Shown here: piece by piece, positions 23,587 through 34,222 of the stretch
How the letters are laid out: each line of letters opens with the position of its first letter
Position numbering within the stretch: position 1 is the stretch's first letter
Assembly: GCA_003184365.1 (NCBI GenBank)
Contig: NKYR01000125.1
Coordinates: forward strand, 43,838-107,837
Source of the DNA: Evernia prunastri
Lineage: Eukaryota; Ascomycota; Lecanoromycetes; Lecanorales; Parmeliaceae
Direction of reading: 5' to 3'
DNA: 64,000 nucleotides
Notes under the pieces: generated by a model
What the model was told of the DNA's origin: nothing
Database searches by the model: none
The model's input: only the letters and a program-made list of their open reading frames with translations
Made by a program: the position numbers and the translations under genes

Positions 23587-23760
23587 TCACGGACGGCACT
23601 GCTGGTCTTTGATCTCCCGCTCGAGCTCCTTCTGGCTCCATGGCCAATACTGCTCGTAAGCCGCGACAGGTGCGATATTAACTACAGCCACCAGGGAGAC
23701 AAAGCCGGTCCCTTTGGCCGCGAGCTTGACGCCTTGCACGAGGAGGGCTGGGAAAGACAT
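23587..23760 (-). CDS. 57-residue membrane microprotein
   Basis: The frame is open for 98 codons, but the first ATG is at 23760, giving 57 residues. The sequence starts MSFPALLVQGVKLAAKGTGF and runs into one hydrophobic segment (FVSLVAVVNIAPVAAYEQYW). It ends in a polar, charged tail (SQKELEREIKDQQCRP). A short basic start followed by a single helix suggests a mitochondrial inner-membrane or ER tail-type protein; I do not recognise the family. It sits 399 bp downstream-side of the proline dehydrogenase stop, in the same orientation and with its own promoter space. Confidence 0.4.
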   Translation of the reverse strand: MSFPALLVQGVKLAAKGTGFVSLVAVVNIAPVAAYEQYWPWSQKELEREIKDQQCRP

Positions 23761-24159
23761 GTTTGGGGTTTCGCGGTAAGATGAGGTCTCAACGGAGGAC
23801 GGGTCAGTGTCTAGTGGTTTGGAAAATGTATGTTGTGAGCTTTGGCGAGATGCGGAGGCTGATGTGTGTTGGGGTGCTGGCAACTTTGAGTGGATTGGTC
23901 GGGGGTGCTGTGGGCTGGAAGATACAAGGTTGCTGAATGGTACCTATGTCTATATATTGTCGTCCGTTCGTGTTGGCACTCTTTGGGAGGCACATTATAA
24001 CACATTGCGTGTCGAGCGTTTGTGTCACGATCATGCTGTAGATTCATTGTGTTTGTGCTCTCACTGTGTTTCGACAACAGGACGTCGGAAGTTTGATGCC
24101 TGGTGAATGTTTATTGGTCCACGTGCTCATTGCGGGTTCTTTGTTTTCGCGTATTCCTG

Positions 24160-25629
24160 TCAACCCCAAATCCTCCTCCCGAGCTCTATCCTCAGCGCCA
24201 TTCTTGTGCCCTTTGCTCTTACCACAGCATCCCTGTTCTCCTCAGCCCGTCTGATCAAATACTTCAGACACTCACCCACGGAGCCCCACACCACGTATTT
24301 GTATGCTTTCGGTCCCGCACTTTCCGTCTTCTCAAATGGCACCCCCTCTCTCGCCTTCGCAGCCATCACCAATTCGCAGCTGACTTCATCTGCCATGCCC
24401 ATCAGCTGCCCATAGGCCATGTCAATCTTCGCTTCACCGTTCTCGGTCTGCTCTTTCCTGATAGCCATGGCTTTTTGCACGGAATCATGGTTATGACTTG
24501 CAAGCACGAAGGCCACTTCTGACGATATTCTTTCACCCACTTCTCCGGCCCCTGGTTGCAGAACACTGTTCCATCGTTTCTTGAGTAAAGCTTCCGTGAT
24601 ACCGTCGTAAGCTTTATCGGTCTCCTCCTTTGTACTCCAGAAAAGTGTTCGAGGATCGGAACCCATGTAAGCGCCCCTGACGAGTTTTACACCCAATGTG
24701 AAGCCTTCTTGTTCGGCAAAAGCAAGGTGTTGGGCCAGGGTTGCAGGGGTGGAGCGTAAGTAAGCCTGATACGTCCCGTATACGACTGCTCTCCCCGGAG
24801 CCCTCGTGTTGTACTGTCTCGCAAATTGAAGCGTCCATGCATCGATACCGCGCTGGACTGCGTCTTGCTCCGCATCGAAGAGTAAACGAACACCTCTTGC
24901 CCGTGCAAGATCACATATCTCGGTCGTAGCCTTCCTAATGATTTCCCCAGGTGGTACCTCAGCAGCGAGTTCCCTCATCACGTCCCTTCCAGCCCCCGAG
25001 AATTTTAGGCCAATCATATCGCCTTCTTCAGCCATCTGCACTGTCTTCAATGTGCCTTCCTTCCAATCTTGAACATATTTCTCGGCTGTAGGGTCTGCTG
25101 ATTGGGCTGAGGATAGGCCGACCTTCTCTCCCTTGGCGAGCACGATTTCCTTGCCGTATGCCAAGATGACACCCTTGTATCCCATACTCTTGAGCCGCTG
25201 AACCGTCTTCTGTACTTCATTCTTCGTCTCACCGGCACAGTACTGGGCGTAGAATGTCTTTTTGAGGAGGTAGTGAAGAAGAGGGTTGCGGTCTGGGTTT
25301 AGAAGTGCGGACGAGGAGTGAGCGACGAAAGAGAGAAGACGAAGGGAGGGTGATAGGAGAAGCGGGTAGGAGGAAACGGTTGTAAGTGCATAGGAGCGGA
25401 GGAGGACGGGTAACGGGAGGATGGATAGCGGTCGTGGACGCTGTGATATGGTGGGAAGAGTTGGTGTTACGGTAGGAGTGGATGTATCGCTGTCCTGATC
25501 CGTGGATGCAGTTGTACTGATGGTCCGGTGGGGGTAATCAGTATGAAGGGTGCGGTAATGGGTGAAAATGTGATGGGGAGGCTTGGTGGCATGTTGAAGA
25601 AGGCGGAAAGGCTGCTGTGATCTCAGCAT
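24160..25629 (-). CDS. PUT1: Proline dehydrogenase (proline oxidase), mitochondrial
   Basis: An FAD enzyme that oxidises proline to pyrroline-5-carboxylate in the mitochondrial inner membrane, the first step of proline use as a nitrogen source (Put1 in yeast, PrnD in Aspergillus). One uninterrupted exon of 489 codons. The first about 60 residues are rich in Arg, Ser, Thr and His without acidic residues until about 44, consistent with a mitochondrial presequence. The TIM-barrel core is intact: VRLLFDAEQDAVQRGID, VVYGTYQAYLRST, LGVKLVRGAYMGSD, VLASHNHDSV, YGQLMGMADEVS and the substrate-binding end YLIRRAEENRDAV. The length fits the monofunctional fungal enzyme. No proline-cluster partners (permease, P5C dehydrogenase, PrnA) are nearby. 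Confidence 0.95.
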   Translation of the reverse strand: MLRSQQPFRLLQHATKPPHHIFTHYRTLHTDYPHRTISTTASTDQDSDTSTPTVTPTLPTISQRPRPLSILPLPVLLRSYALTTVSSYPLLLSPSLRLLSFVAHSSSALLNPDRNPLLHYLLKKTFYAQYCAGETKNEVQKTVQRLKSMGYKGVILAYGKEIVLAKGEKVGLSSAQSADPTAEKYVQDWKEGTLKTVQMAEEGDMIGLKFSGAGRDVMRELAAEVPPGEIIRKATTEICDLARARGVRLLFDAEQDAVQRGIDAWTLQFARQYNTRAPGRAVVYGTYQAYLRSTPATLAQHLAFAEQEGFTLGVKLVRGAYMGSDPRTLFWSTKEETDKAYDGITEALLKKRWNSVLQPGAGEVGERISSEVAFVLASHNHDSVQKAMAIRKEQTENGEAKIDMAYGQLMGMADEVSCELVMAAKAREGVPFEKTESAGPKAYKYVVWGSVGECLKYLIRRAEENRDAVVRAKGTRMALRIELGRRIWG

Positions 25630-26795
25630 TCTGGTACTTTAAGAGAGGAAGGTAGGTGGTGGGCAATGAGAATCCGGAGAGGGGTTGCTTCTTCTGACAG
25701 CAGCCAACTGACGAAGAAATGGACAGAAGGAATGAAGAGAAGAAATGAAGAAGACGGGCCCTAATTATGCCATATATGCCATACAGAGTACCCCAATCCT
25801 CTTCGCCCTTATCTTTCTATTCTAACAAGAGAATGATGAAAGAAAGTCAATCCACCAAGATTCATATTGCCGTTTCTAACCGAGCTCCACTTTTGTTGAC
25901 TTATCGATAAGATGCCGCTTGATAGGCACCTGGACCATGCGCTAATTCGCACACTACCGCGGCGATAGCTAACATCGCCCGGATATCGCACCCGGTGGGT
26001 GCGCTTTCCGAAAGGTGACGCTATCTCGACCAGGCTTAAGCTAGGGCCGCTACCAATGCGGGTGCAGGACTTTTGGTGCCGATATCGGTATGTTGTACTG
26101 CCATATGCCTCCGCTCCCTAAGATCTCTCAAACTTGCAGTCATTCGCAAGCTTCCAAGATGCAGCGACGGCAGGAAGAATTTTCTTTCGTTGAGGAGGAG
26201 CATGGATGAAATAACTGCGTCTTCTCAAACTTCTGATGGCCGTAAGCGGGTTCCTGCTACTCTCGCTCAGTCATCTAAGACCGAAGCATCCTGTCGCCCC
26301 AGAGGATGGCAGAGAAGAACAGACAACATGATGTTGAAGATTTGCCGCGCCTAGCGCGTGGTACTCGTCAGCGACGAGGCTGCGACAGTCAGCGACCCTT
26401 TCAATGGTGCTGTACTCTTGCTTTTAAGACAAGACACCGTTCCCGTGAAACAAGTTTCCATTACTAAGATATGCAATGAGGACGATTGATGAGAAAGCAA
26501 GGCGACCTTCGGCACCGACGTCTCGTCCTTGCTGACAAAACAAATCTGAGAGGACGCTGGTGATCAGCGTTGGATTGTCCCGAAAAGGCCGTCGCGTCTG
26601 ATCCTTGCAGTATGCTTAAGATTTAGGCACACGCTATAGTGTGGAGATGCTCGATCTATCTCGATACTGGACGGGCCCAAAACGCATCTTCGAGGGTTGA
26701 TGAAACTATAGATTTGGAGAATGCAAAGTATCATTTTCATCGACAAGGTACTTAGTGTCCAAGCTGAACAATCCAAACCTACACTTGCGATAGAA
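25630..26795. other. Intergenic between divergent genes, no gene seen
   Basis: The interval holds the proline dehydrogenase promoter (left) and the reductase promoter (right). Short unsupported ORFs only. Confidence 0.45.
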
Positions 26796-26802
26796 TATAT
26801 AA
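26796..26802 (+). promoter_or_regulatory. TATA-like box of the reductase gene
   Basis: TATATAA lies 63 bp upstream of the start codon at 26865, with a CACGTG E-box-like palindrome between them. The spacing is plausible for a fungal core promoter. Confidence 0.4.
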
Positions 26803-26864
26803 GGTTGGCAAAGATTCAACATTCCATAACATATCCAATCCCACGTGAATCTCCATAACACATC

Positions 26865-27971
26865 ATGGCCACCCACACCGCAGTCGTCACTGTCGCCCCT
26901 CGCGCACCGCTAGAGATCCGGCAAGTACCAACTCCTACACCAAAGGTCAACGAAGTCCTGGTTCGGAGCCAATGGACCGCTTCCACCCCTCTCGACCTCC
27001 ATCAGAACGACGGCCACCTCCTCGTTACTCCACCCCAGATCCTTGGTGACGGTATCGCTGGCACCGTTGTTGAACTCGGCCCAAGTACAACCCATCTGAA
27101 GAAGAACGATAAAGTCTTCGGGTATGTGTATCAAAACAATGCGGAGAAAGCGCATCAAGAATTCGTGTGCGCGCCCGAGAACCTACTTGCCCTTCTCCCT
27201 GACGGGCTCACGATGCAAGAAGCCGTGACTGTGCCGAACAACTTCGTGACGGTCTTCCATGCAGTGACCGCTGACTTTGGAATTCAACTGCCTTGGCCGA
27301 AGCCCGAGGCCTGGGTCCCCAAGAACGTAGACGGGAAGGATGTTGGAGAGGAGGCAATTTTGATCTGGGGTGGAAGTTCAAGCGTGGGGCAGTATGCCCT
27401 GCAGATCTTGCGATGGTACGGGTATACAAACCTCTTAGCCACAGCGTCGAAACGCAACCACTCGTTACTCAAAGAGTACGGTGCCAGCAGCGCGTTTGAC
27501 TACAACGACCCTTCCATCACCGCGCAGATCTCAGCGGCGGCAGGCGACAAAGGCGTCAAATATATCCTAGATTGCATTGGCTCCCAATCCGGTAGCTTAG
27601 CGCCAATTGCGGAGATCGCGGGAAAGGGAACCACGGTCGCTGTATTACTGCCAGTGATCGTGCGCGATGCAAGCGAGACAGAAGCACCAAAGTATGCAAT
27701 GGACGCTGAAGCTGCTGCTGATTGGAGGGAAGGTGTCGTTGTCAGAGGCGTGCGAACACATTTTTATCAGGATAATGCGCTCTTCAAGGAGCATTTGCAG
27801 CGGACTATCATGCCGCAGATGTTGAAAATGGGCTGTGTGAAGCCGAATCGACAGAAGATTGTTGAAGGGAACACCCTTCTCGACAGGGCACAGAGGGCGA
27901 TGGATATGTTGAGGAGGAAGGAGGTTAGTGGAGAAAGACTGGTCTGGAAGGTCTGCGACTCCTTGCCATAG
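26865..27971 (+). CDS. Medium-chain reductase (quinone oxidoreductase / trans-enoyl reductase-like)
   Basis: A single-exon, 368-residue member of the zinc-independent MDR superfamily. The N-terminal GroES-like domain contains PTPTPKVNEVLVR, STPLDLHQNDG, LGDGIAGTVVELG and KVFGYVYQ. The nucleotide-binding domain has LIWGGSSSVGQYALQIL (a GxxSxVG variant of the NADPH loop) and later YGASSAFDYNDP. The cysteine and histidine ligands of zinc alcohol dehydrogenases are absent. This subtype is often annotated 'zinc-binding oxidoreductase ToxD-like', and stand-alone members also act as enoyl reductases for polyketide synthases. No polyketide synthase is in this window, so the substrate is unknown. It is probably cytosolic. 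Confidence 0.85.
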   Translation: MATHTAVVTVAPRAPLEIRQVPTPTPKVNEVLVRSQWTASTPLDLHQNDGHLLVTPPQILGDGIAGTVVELGPSTTHLKKNDKVFGYVYQNNAEKAHQEFVCAPENLLALLPDGLTMQEAVTVPNNFVTVFHAVTADFGIQLPWPKPEAWVPKNVDGKDVGEEAILIWGGSSSVGQYALQILRWYGYTNLLATASKRNHSLLKEYGASSAFDYNDPSITAQISAAAGDKGVKYILDCIGSQSGSLAPIAEIAGKGTTVAVLLPVIVRDASETEAPKYAMDAEAAADWREGVVVRGVRTHFYQDNALFKEHLQRTIMPQMLKMGCVKPNRQKIVEGNTLLDRAQRAMDMLRRKEVSGERLVWKVCDSLP

Positions 27972-28136
27972 TCATTGCATGTAATCACACAGTAAGATCG
28001 CCAGCACTTGTTAGTTCAAGCCTTGCTACAGTTCCTTCAACATCGTTTTCCTGTCTAAGCCTGGTTCCCCGCCGAACGATACCTCCTCGATTTGTTTATT
28101 CTCAAACCTAGGTGACAGTGTGATCCTACATTGCCA
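27972..28136. other. Short spacer
   Basis: 3' UTR of the reductase; nothing else seen. Confidence 0.5.
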
Positions 28137-28998
28137 TGTCTTCGAAAATTTTCTCTAGATCAAGAGAGAAAGGTGATTCACAACCATCGGTGAACAAAGC
28201 CACCTTTGATCCAATCCGATTCCAAAACAACCGGAGAGTCAAAGAGTCCCTTTCAAGAAGATGCCAAGCTCGCCGCATCGAGACAGAAGAATGAGAACCG
28301 AAAAAACGAGAAAAGCCACACACAACCCTCAACGCACTCCCTCAAAGGACACCATTCAGCAAAACCACGCCAGAAAACAAAGACCGCCCAACCGTCCCAA
28401 ATACCTCGCCTCCAGCCCACAGAAGAAGAATCGGAAAATGAAAAGGCCAAACCTTCCTACGTGCATCATCTCGAACCAAATCCCAGAATCCAAAAAACAG
28501 CGTCGCGACCACCCTCTCGGAAAGGTAACAACCATGTTCCAAAAACTGATCCAACTCGCAACCAACCCCTTCGCAACCTTCCCATGCGAAACACCCGCAT
28601 TCACATCCACACAAACACAAACTCCAAACCCACCACAACCCCGATCCCGATCCCCACCCACGGCCACGACCACGACCACGACCCCGAGCCCAAACCCCCC
28701 AAGCGCCCCCTCGGAACCCCCCACCCGCACCAGCTCCCGCGCCAACAAAGGCCTCCGCCTCTCCCCCAAACTCGACCAAGAGCAAGCACTCTTCACCAGG
28801 AAGAAGACAAAGACGAGCAGCCGCAGCAGCAACCGCAGCAGCAGTAGTAAGAATAATAACAAGAAGAAGCAACCGCCCAGCAAAAAGGCCCCTCCCTCCT
28901 CCTCATCATCACATGGCAAAGCGACGCCCAAAACCATCGTCAAGAAAGCAACTAAAACCCCAACCCCCCGGCCGCAACGAAGGCAGCGGCCCCATTAG
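28137..28998 (+). CDS. Possible disordered, basic protein; gene structure unresolved
   Basis: Several overlapping frames are open. The frame beginning MSSKIFSRSREKGDSQ (28137) stops after about 51 codons. A second frame (28206-28847) is Lys/Glu/Ser/Pro-rich. A third (28261-28998) ends with SSRANKGLRLSPKLDQEQ followed by runs of Ser, Lys and Asn. The 28206 frame looks natural at its start and the 28261 frame at its end, so a real gene may switch frames through an intron I could not place. The minus strand is also open because the region is strongly C- and A-biased, so ORF length is weak evidence. If real, the product is a low-complexity basic protein, possibly nuclear. Confidence 0.3.
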
Positions 28999-29778
28999 CC
29001 CACGATTGCACCGCGGTAAGAGAGGACCATGGGAAGGGAGGAGGGAGGAGCGTAAGTTTCGGCCGTGAGCACTAGGCAGGCCGGTTCGATGTGAAAAAGG
29101 GCAAAGAGATGCTAGCGGGTCGGAGAGTTGTTCTGGACTTAACGTTCTCCCGTTGTTTATAGTGGTCAGGCTTGGAACACGCCCTTGACGGCAGGAGGAA
29201 TTGTGCCAGGTATTGGGGTTTGGTTTGGCGTTTTGAGCGTGTCCTGTGTCTTTCTATTATTAATAGCTACCTACCTACTTCAATGATTGATAATTCTCCG
29301 CTCGTCCGGGGCTTGGGCTTGGGGGCTTTGTTTCATGTCATGTGCTGCGACTTTTTACCCTTTGGATTATCTCGGCGCGGCGTCACGAAGGATCATTTGA
29401 CCATTGGTCACGGTCATCATCAGCGCTGCATGGGATTATGGTAATTACGGGTCTATGTAACACGGGCATCTATCTCATTTATGAAAAAAAGAAGTCAACT
29501 TTTCCAACCAGGCCGTTCACAGCCATTGAACTACCCCCTCATTAATTACCCGTAAGCTCGTAGAAGCTCAAACTGAAAGTCTGGATTCACCGCCCCTTCC
29601 CATCAACATTAGGGATTAGTGCTTCCTTTTGTGCTCTCTCTGATAAGAGCTAACGCCATGAACCATTGCATCATCAAGTCATGACCCCAAACTCCGAAAT
29701 CCCCACTTTTTTCTAAGTCGAATGCATGTATGTACTGACTGAAATATCTCTTCAAGCATCGCCGACAGCTTCTCGACA
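28999..29778. other. Intergenic, no gene seen
   Basis: 3' flank of the ABC transporter gene. Nothing assigned. Confidence 0.45.
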
Positions 29779-32721
29779 TTAAGGATGACCATGGGGCATA
29801 CCGTGACCCGCTCCATCGTCTTCATAGCGAGGGGAGCTTCCCTGTGCACTTCGTCCGCGTCTATCCCCTCCACTCCTCTCATCCTCCGATTGGCTGGTGC
29901 TCTCATCACCTCTGGCTTCTTTGCGGAGCTTCTCTGCTCTATCGGCAAGGTCTTGGGCTTCCTCCGCGACTCTCTGTGCACGAATCTGCTTGCGCCACAT
30001 ACTCGCGTATCGCCCTTCAAGCTTGAGGAGCTCAGAGTGTGTACCACTCTCAGCGACCTTGCCGGCGTGGAGGACCAAGATCTGATCTGCTGTAGTTATG
30101 GTTGAGAGGCGATGAGCAATGACCAGGGTAGTACGGCCTTGAGAAAGTTTGTCCAATGCGGTCTGAATGTTCTGTTCGGTCTCGGTGTCCAGAGCAGCGG
30201 TTGCTTCGTCAAGAAGGATGATACGTGGATTCTTGAGTATCGTCCTGGCAATGGCAACGCGTTGTTTCTCGCCTCCAGATAGCTTGAGTCCGCGTTCTCC
30301 CACACGAGAATCGTAGCCATCAGGAAAGTTCAAGATCTTCTCGTGGATGCTCGCCGCACGGCAAGCCTCAAAGACCTCTTCATCTGTAGCATTGACATTT
30401 GCGTACTTGAGATTGTACATGAGACTCTCGTTGAAGAGCACGGTGTCCTGAGGTACAACACCAATGTGACGCCGCAAAGAATCGATCGTAACATTATTGA
30501 CATCATGCCCATCGACTTGAATGCTTCCTCCAACAAGATTGTAGAAGCGGTAAAGCAAACGGAACACTGTTGATTTGCCCCCACCTGACTCTCCCACAAG
30601 CGCAGTAGTTGTGCCTGGAGCGCACCGGAAGCTCAGCCCTTTTAATGCAGGCTTCCGAGGATCGTATGCAAAGTTGACATCGTTGTAACGGATTTCACCT
30701 TGGCAGCTCGGCAATTCTTCTGCAAAAGGCTCGTCTATGACAGTAGGACGCTCTTTGAAGAGCTCAAGCATACGCTCAGCATTGATCATCGATTGTTGGA
30801 TGGAGCGATAGAAAGTGCCCAAAAAGTTCAGTGGTGCTTGGAGCTGCGCCATGTAGGTCAGAACCAAGACAAAGAGGCCCACATTTTGTTGGCCGCTGGT
30901 GACTTGATAGGCAGCAATGAAGCAAACGACCATTAAACCCAGTGTGAATACAACATTCTGAGAGATGTTCATAATGTTGAGTGTAGTCGCAACTTTCCAC
31001 TGCGCCTGCTGAGTCTTGCTGACGGCATTACGGTACCGTTGGAACTCGTAGGTCTCCGCATTGAAGTACTTGACGGTTTCGTATGAGACCATTGAGTCAT
31101 TCCTATCAATATGTTAGAAAGACCAACTATTTAAAATTCCACACATCAGACTTACTTGACAGCATCCTCTTGGCGATCAAGGTTGACATATTCCCTTCGA
31201 AGGTCTGCTCGCCATTGCGCCAAACGAATGGTGATGTACAAGTACGCACATGTCACGATCGCCACTACTAAAGCGTAATAGGCATCGACGGCATAGAGAA
31301 AATACCCGAAAGCGACGGCGAGATCAACCAACATAGGTAGGAGCTGGAATGTCACTTGTTCAAGGAACGTATTGATAGACTGGCCCTTACTCATCGCTGA
31401 TATTATTTCTCCCGTCTTCTTTCCCAAATGGAAGTCCAAGCTGAGCCCATGGACGTGCTCAAATGACGCGGTCGAGAGCTCACGGTAGGAGTATTGTTCT
31501 ATGGGTATCCACATTACCGAACGAGCGGCGCCAAGCACTCCACTGCCGCCCTGGAGGAACCTGTAGAAGATGTAAAGACATATCTGACCCCAAGGAACAC
31601 CGGAACTAGCCCCGTTTTCGCCGGCGAGAGTATTTGTAACACGACCTGCCTGGATTGGAACCAATAAATTGACGGCTCTTTGTATCATAACAATCACGAA
31701 GCAGACGATAACAATGCCTTGCAGTCGGCGCGATTTCGCAGGCCAGAGATAAGGGAAGAAAAGAGAGTATCCACGAATGTATTCCCACCAACTCTTAGTC
31801 GGTACTTTAGTTGGCCTCACCCAACCTGGCTCTTCTTCTCTGGCTTGATCCGGATGAGTGCTACCGTAGCGTTGGCCGTTGGCGGTGCCGTTTTCTGCCT
31901 CATGACCATTCAGAAGACCGGCTGTTTCGGAGAGGTTTCCGTTTGCTGCGCGGCGCTTTCCTCGTAGGTTGGCCCATCTGAGAGTGACGAAGAGAACATA
32001 AAAGAACATCAAGGCGACCAGGAATAGTATTCGCACAATGTCGATGAGGATCTCGATAGCTTCATATGTGGTCATCCCTTTCCGGAATTTGCCTTTCCTG
32101 CCACTACCTGCCCTGGGCTCACGGTGGTCGGAGGTATACCACGCCAACGAAGCGCCAAAGAGTATAACTTCCAGAATGAATGCCACGATCCATGTAGAAA
32201 GATGAGCAGCTGTCGGCGCTGGTTTTGTGTCGACAATCGATATTAGGAGAAGAGAGTATGCAAAGAATGAGGCGACCACATAGATCTGGAGAACGTACAT
32301 CAGCCTAGGTCCACCAGTGGAGTAGGGGTATAGTGTCACTCACCACGACAGCCTCGCCACACCACCAATTGTCTTTCCTACCCAACAGTGCATGGACAAT
32401 AACGGTAACTGTATTCCCGAGGAAGGTGAGGACGACACCAACGGAAAGCCAGGTGAAGAGTAGCTTTCGAGATGGACTGAAATCTAGTGCCTTCTTCTCC
32501 CGCGCGGCTTTGGCAGTCGGTGAACTGTTCCGTGGTAGAGGCTTGCCACCAGGTCCGGTCTGGCTCGTTTCAGCTTGGACGACATCCTCCTCAGAGGCGG
32601 TCAAGATGCTGTGAGCGGTGAAAGCCAGCAGAAAGAAGACAAGGAGAATGATAGGAGAGGCATAATGAGTATAGAGCATGATCTCCTGAGCCATGGCGGT
32701 GATAGCTGTTGAAGTAGTCAT
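29779..32721 (-). CDS. Half-size ABC transporter, HMT1 (heavy-metal tolerance) type
   Basis: A vacuolar-membrane half-transporter like fission yeast Hmt1, which moves phytochelatin, glutathione conjugates and related substrates. Exons are 32344-32721, 31156-32285 and 29779-31102, encoding 943 residues. An N-terminal hydrophobic domain with several helices (the TMD0 typical of HMT1, absent from Atm1) precedes the six-helix transmembrane domain with YREL, HVHGLSLDFHLGKKTGEI and EDAVKNDSMVSYETVKYFN. The nucleotide-binding domain has Walker A GESGGGKST (about residue 673), the signature LSGGEKQR, Walker B IILLDEATAALD and the switch region VIAHRLST. The charged C-terminus is rich in Glu, Arg and Gly and ends GMPHGHP. 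The start at 32721 is the first ATG; the frame is open nine codons further upstream without one. Confidence 0.92.
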
Positions 32722-32857
32722 GCTGGATAACGAAAGACTCGAAGGCACCTCAACGCCAACCCTCTAGAGTAAGAGATTCTAGTAATCAAGTAGAGGCCAT
32801 GATATTAATTATGCTGCCGAAGTGAGATCTGAGAGGGAAAGGAAAAGATCGTGTGGT

Positions 32858-32929
32858 GGAAAGAAAGAGAAGGAGAAGAAGAAAGAGGAGGAGGAGGAGG
32901 AGGAGGAGGAGAAGGAGAAGGAGAAGAAG
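32858..32929 (+). repeat. Uninterrupted 72-nt polypurine run (GGA-rich)
   Basis: All 72 bases are A or G on the plus strand, with a (GGA)n core. It lies 137 bp upstream of the ABC transporter start, so on the coding strand it is a polypyrimidine tract in the promoter or leader. Such tracts occur in fungal core promoters. Confidence 0.9.
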
Positions 32930-34222
32930 TGTGACAGTCGCGTGAGTTGTTTGGTGAGCAGCTGCATTAAAGACTTTTTGTGATGTTCTTTCCTTTCGGT
33001 CAGGGAAATCCTTCCAGAGGTGGGGACAAGGTGGGATAGGTTGGAAGGAGAGTAGGTAGAGTAGGTAGGTAGGTGGGTAGGTTGTGTCTTGTTCACGAGA
33101 TGCTTAGAATTTATTAGACGTTTAGTTCAGTTGAGTTCCCGCAGAAGAGTTGGTCTGAGAGTTTATTACTGTATGTATGAGTCTATTATTTTTATTGTTC
33201 GCTTAAGTAGTTTTTTTTTAAAAAAGAGTGAAAAGAGTAAAAAGAGCAAGCAAAAGAGCAAAAGATAGGAAGTAGAATGAGGCGTAAAATAGAAAGCCGC
33301 CGTAAACAAGACTGGTGGCAGTGAGCAATAACGAGTGGGCAGTAGTGGAGAGTAGTGGGCACTGGATTGAGTGATGAGTCTCATATGCAATGCATCCATT
33401 GCATTCATTATTAACTAAAGTTACAAGGCTTCTTGCAGCCTGCAGGCCCCGAAACTCAGGGAGTCACCCAGTAAACGGTCCCCGGTTGGCGGCTAACACG
33501 GTGCCACCATTCAGTGCCACTGTCCTCTGCCAATCATCATCACTTGGGTCACTTTCTTTAGGCCACCCTACAGTAGTACAGTACTCTCTCTACCTTATTC
33601 ATTGTACGATTCTTGCGCGATTCTTGCGCGATCCTTGCTGCCTTATACTTATATACTTTGATCTGACTCGGTAAAAGGTGCGAACTACTACCAACTTACC
33701 AAGAGGTACTTATCACCTACTTTATCGACTACTACTGTACCTACCTTCCTTATTAATTGCATGATACATACCTATGATACATGCACCAAATGCAAAACCC
33801 AACCCAAATGCACAATTTTGCCACAAAGAGCCAAGGGCCAACTCCCGCCAACTCCCGCCAAACTCCCCCCAAACGGTCAGCCAGGGTCTCGATTCACGAT
33901 TGCAACGTTGCCAAGACCAAGCCAAGACAGTTTCCCTCATCAAGGCATTCAAAGCTACTGCACCACTGGCAGTAACACCATCGTCACCATGTCCTATCAG
34001 CCTCTCATCTGCTTCAACGTCGTCGTCGCAAAGCCTTGCATCCTCTAGGCTACCGTATATGCAACCTTCTTCAAAAATCAGAAAAAAACAACAATCTCAA
34101 ATGAGTGAAAGAATCCTGACCGATACGGGATCGCTCACCACTTCTGTAGATGGTGGGCCGCCTTCGGGCTGTCCCGATCATCGTCCGGTTCCAAGCAGGC
34201 TCAGCTTGATACTTGGGAGCCA
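32930..34222. other. Divergent intergenic region (ABC transporter / RTC1)
   Basis: It contains both promoters. Pyrimidine-rich and AT-rich patches occur, with small tandem repeats such as CCAACTCCCG (around 33839) and GATTCTTGCGC (33611-33634). No gene is seen. Confidence 0.45.

Noticed and set aside
18071..27971. A secondary-metabolite cluster (transporter plus enoyl-reductase-like gene)
   Set aside because: No polyketide synthase, peptide synthetase, terpene synthase or pathway regulator lies between or near them; proline dehydrogenase and the other genes are housekeeping or unrelated.
28342..28943. Minus-strand ORFs of 176-195 codons, Gly/Leu/Val-rich
   Set aside because: They mirror the C/A-rich plus strand; the composition is a strand-bias artefact.
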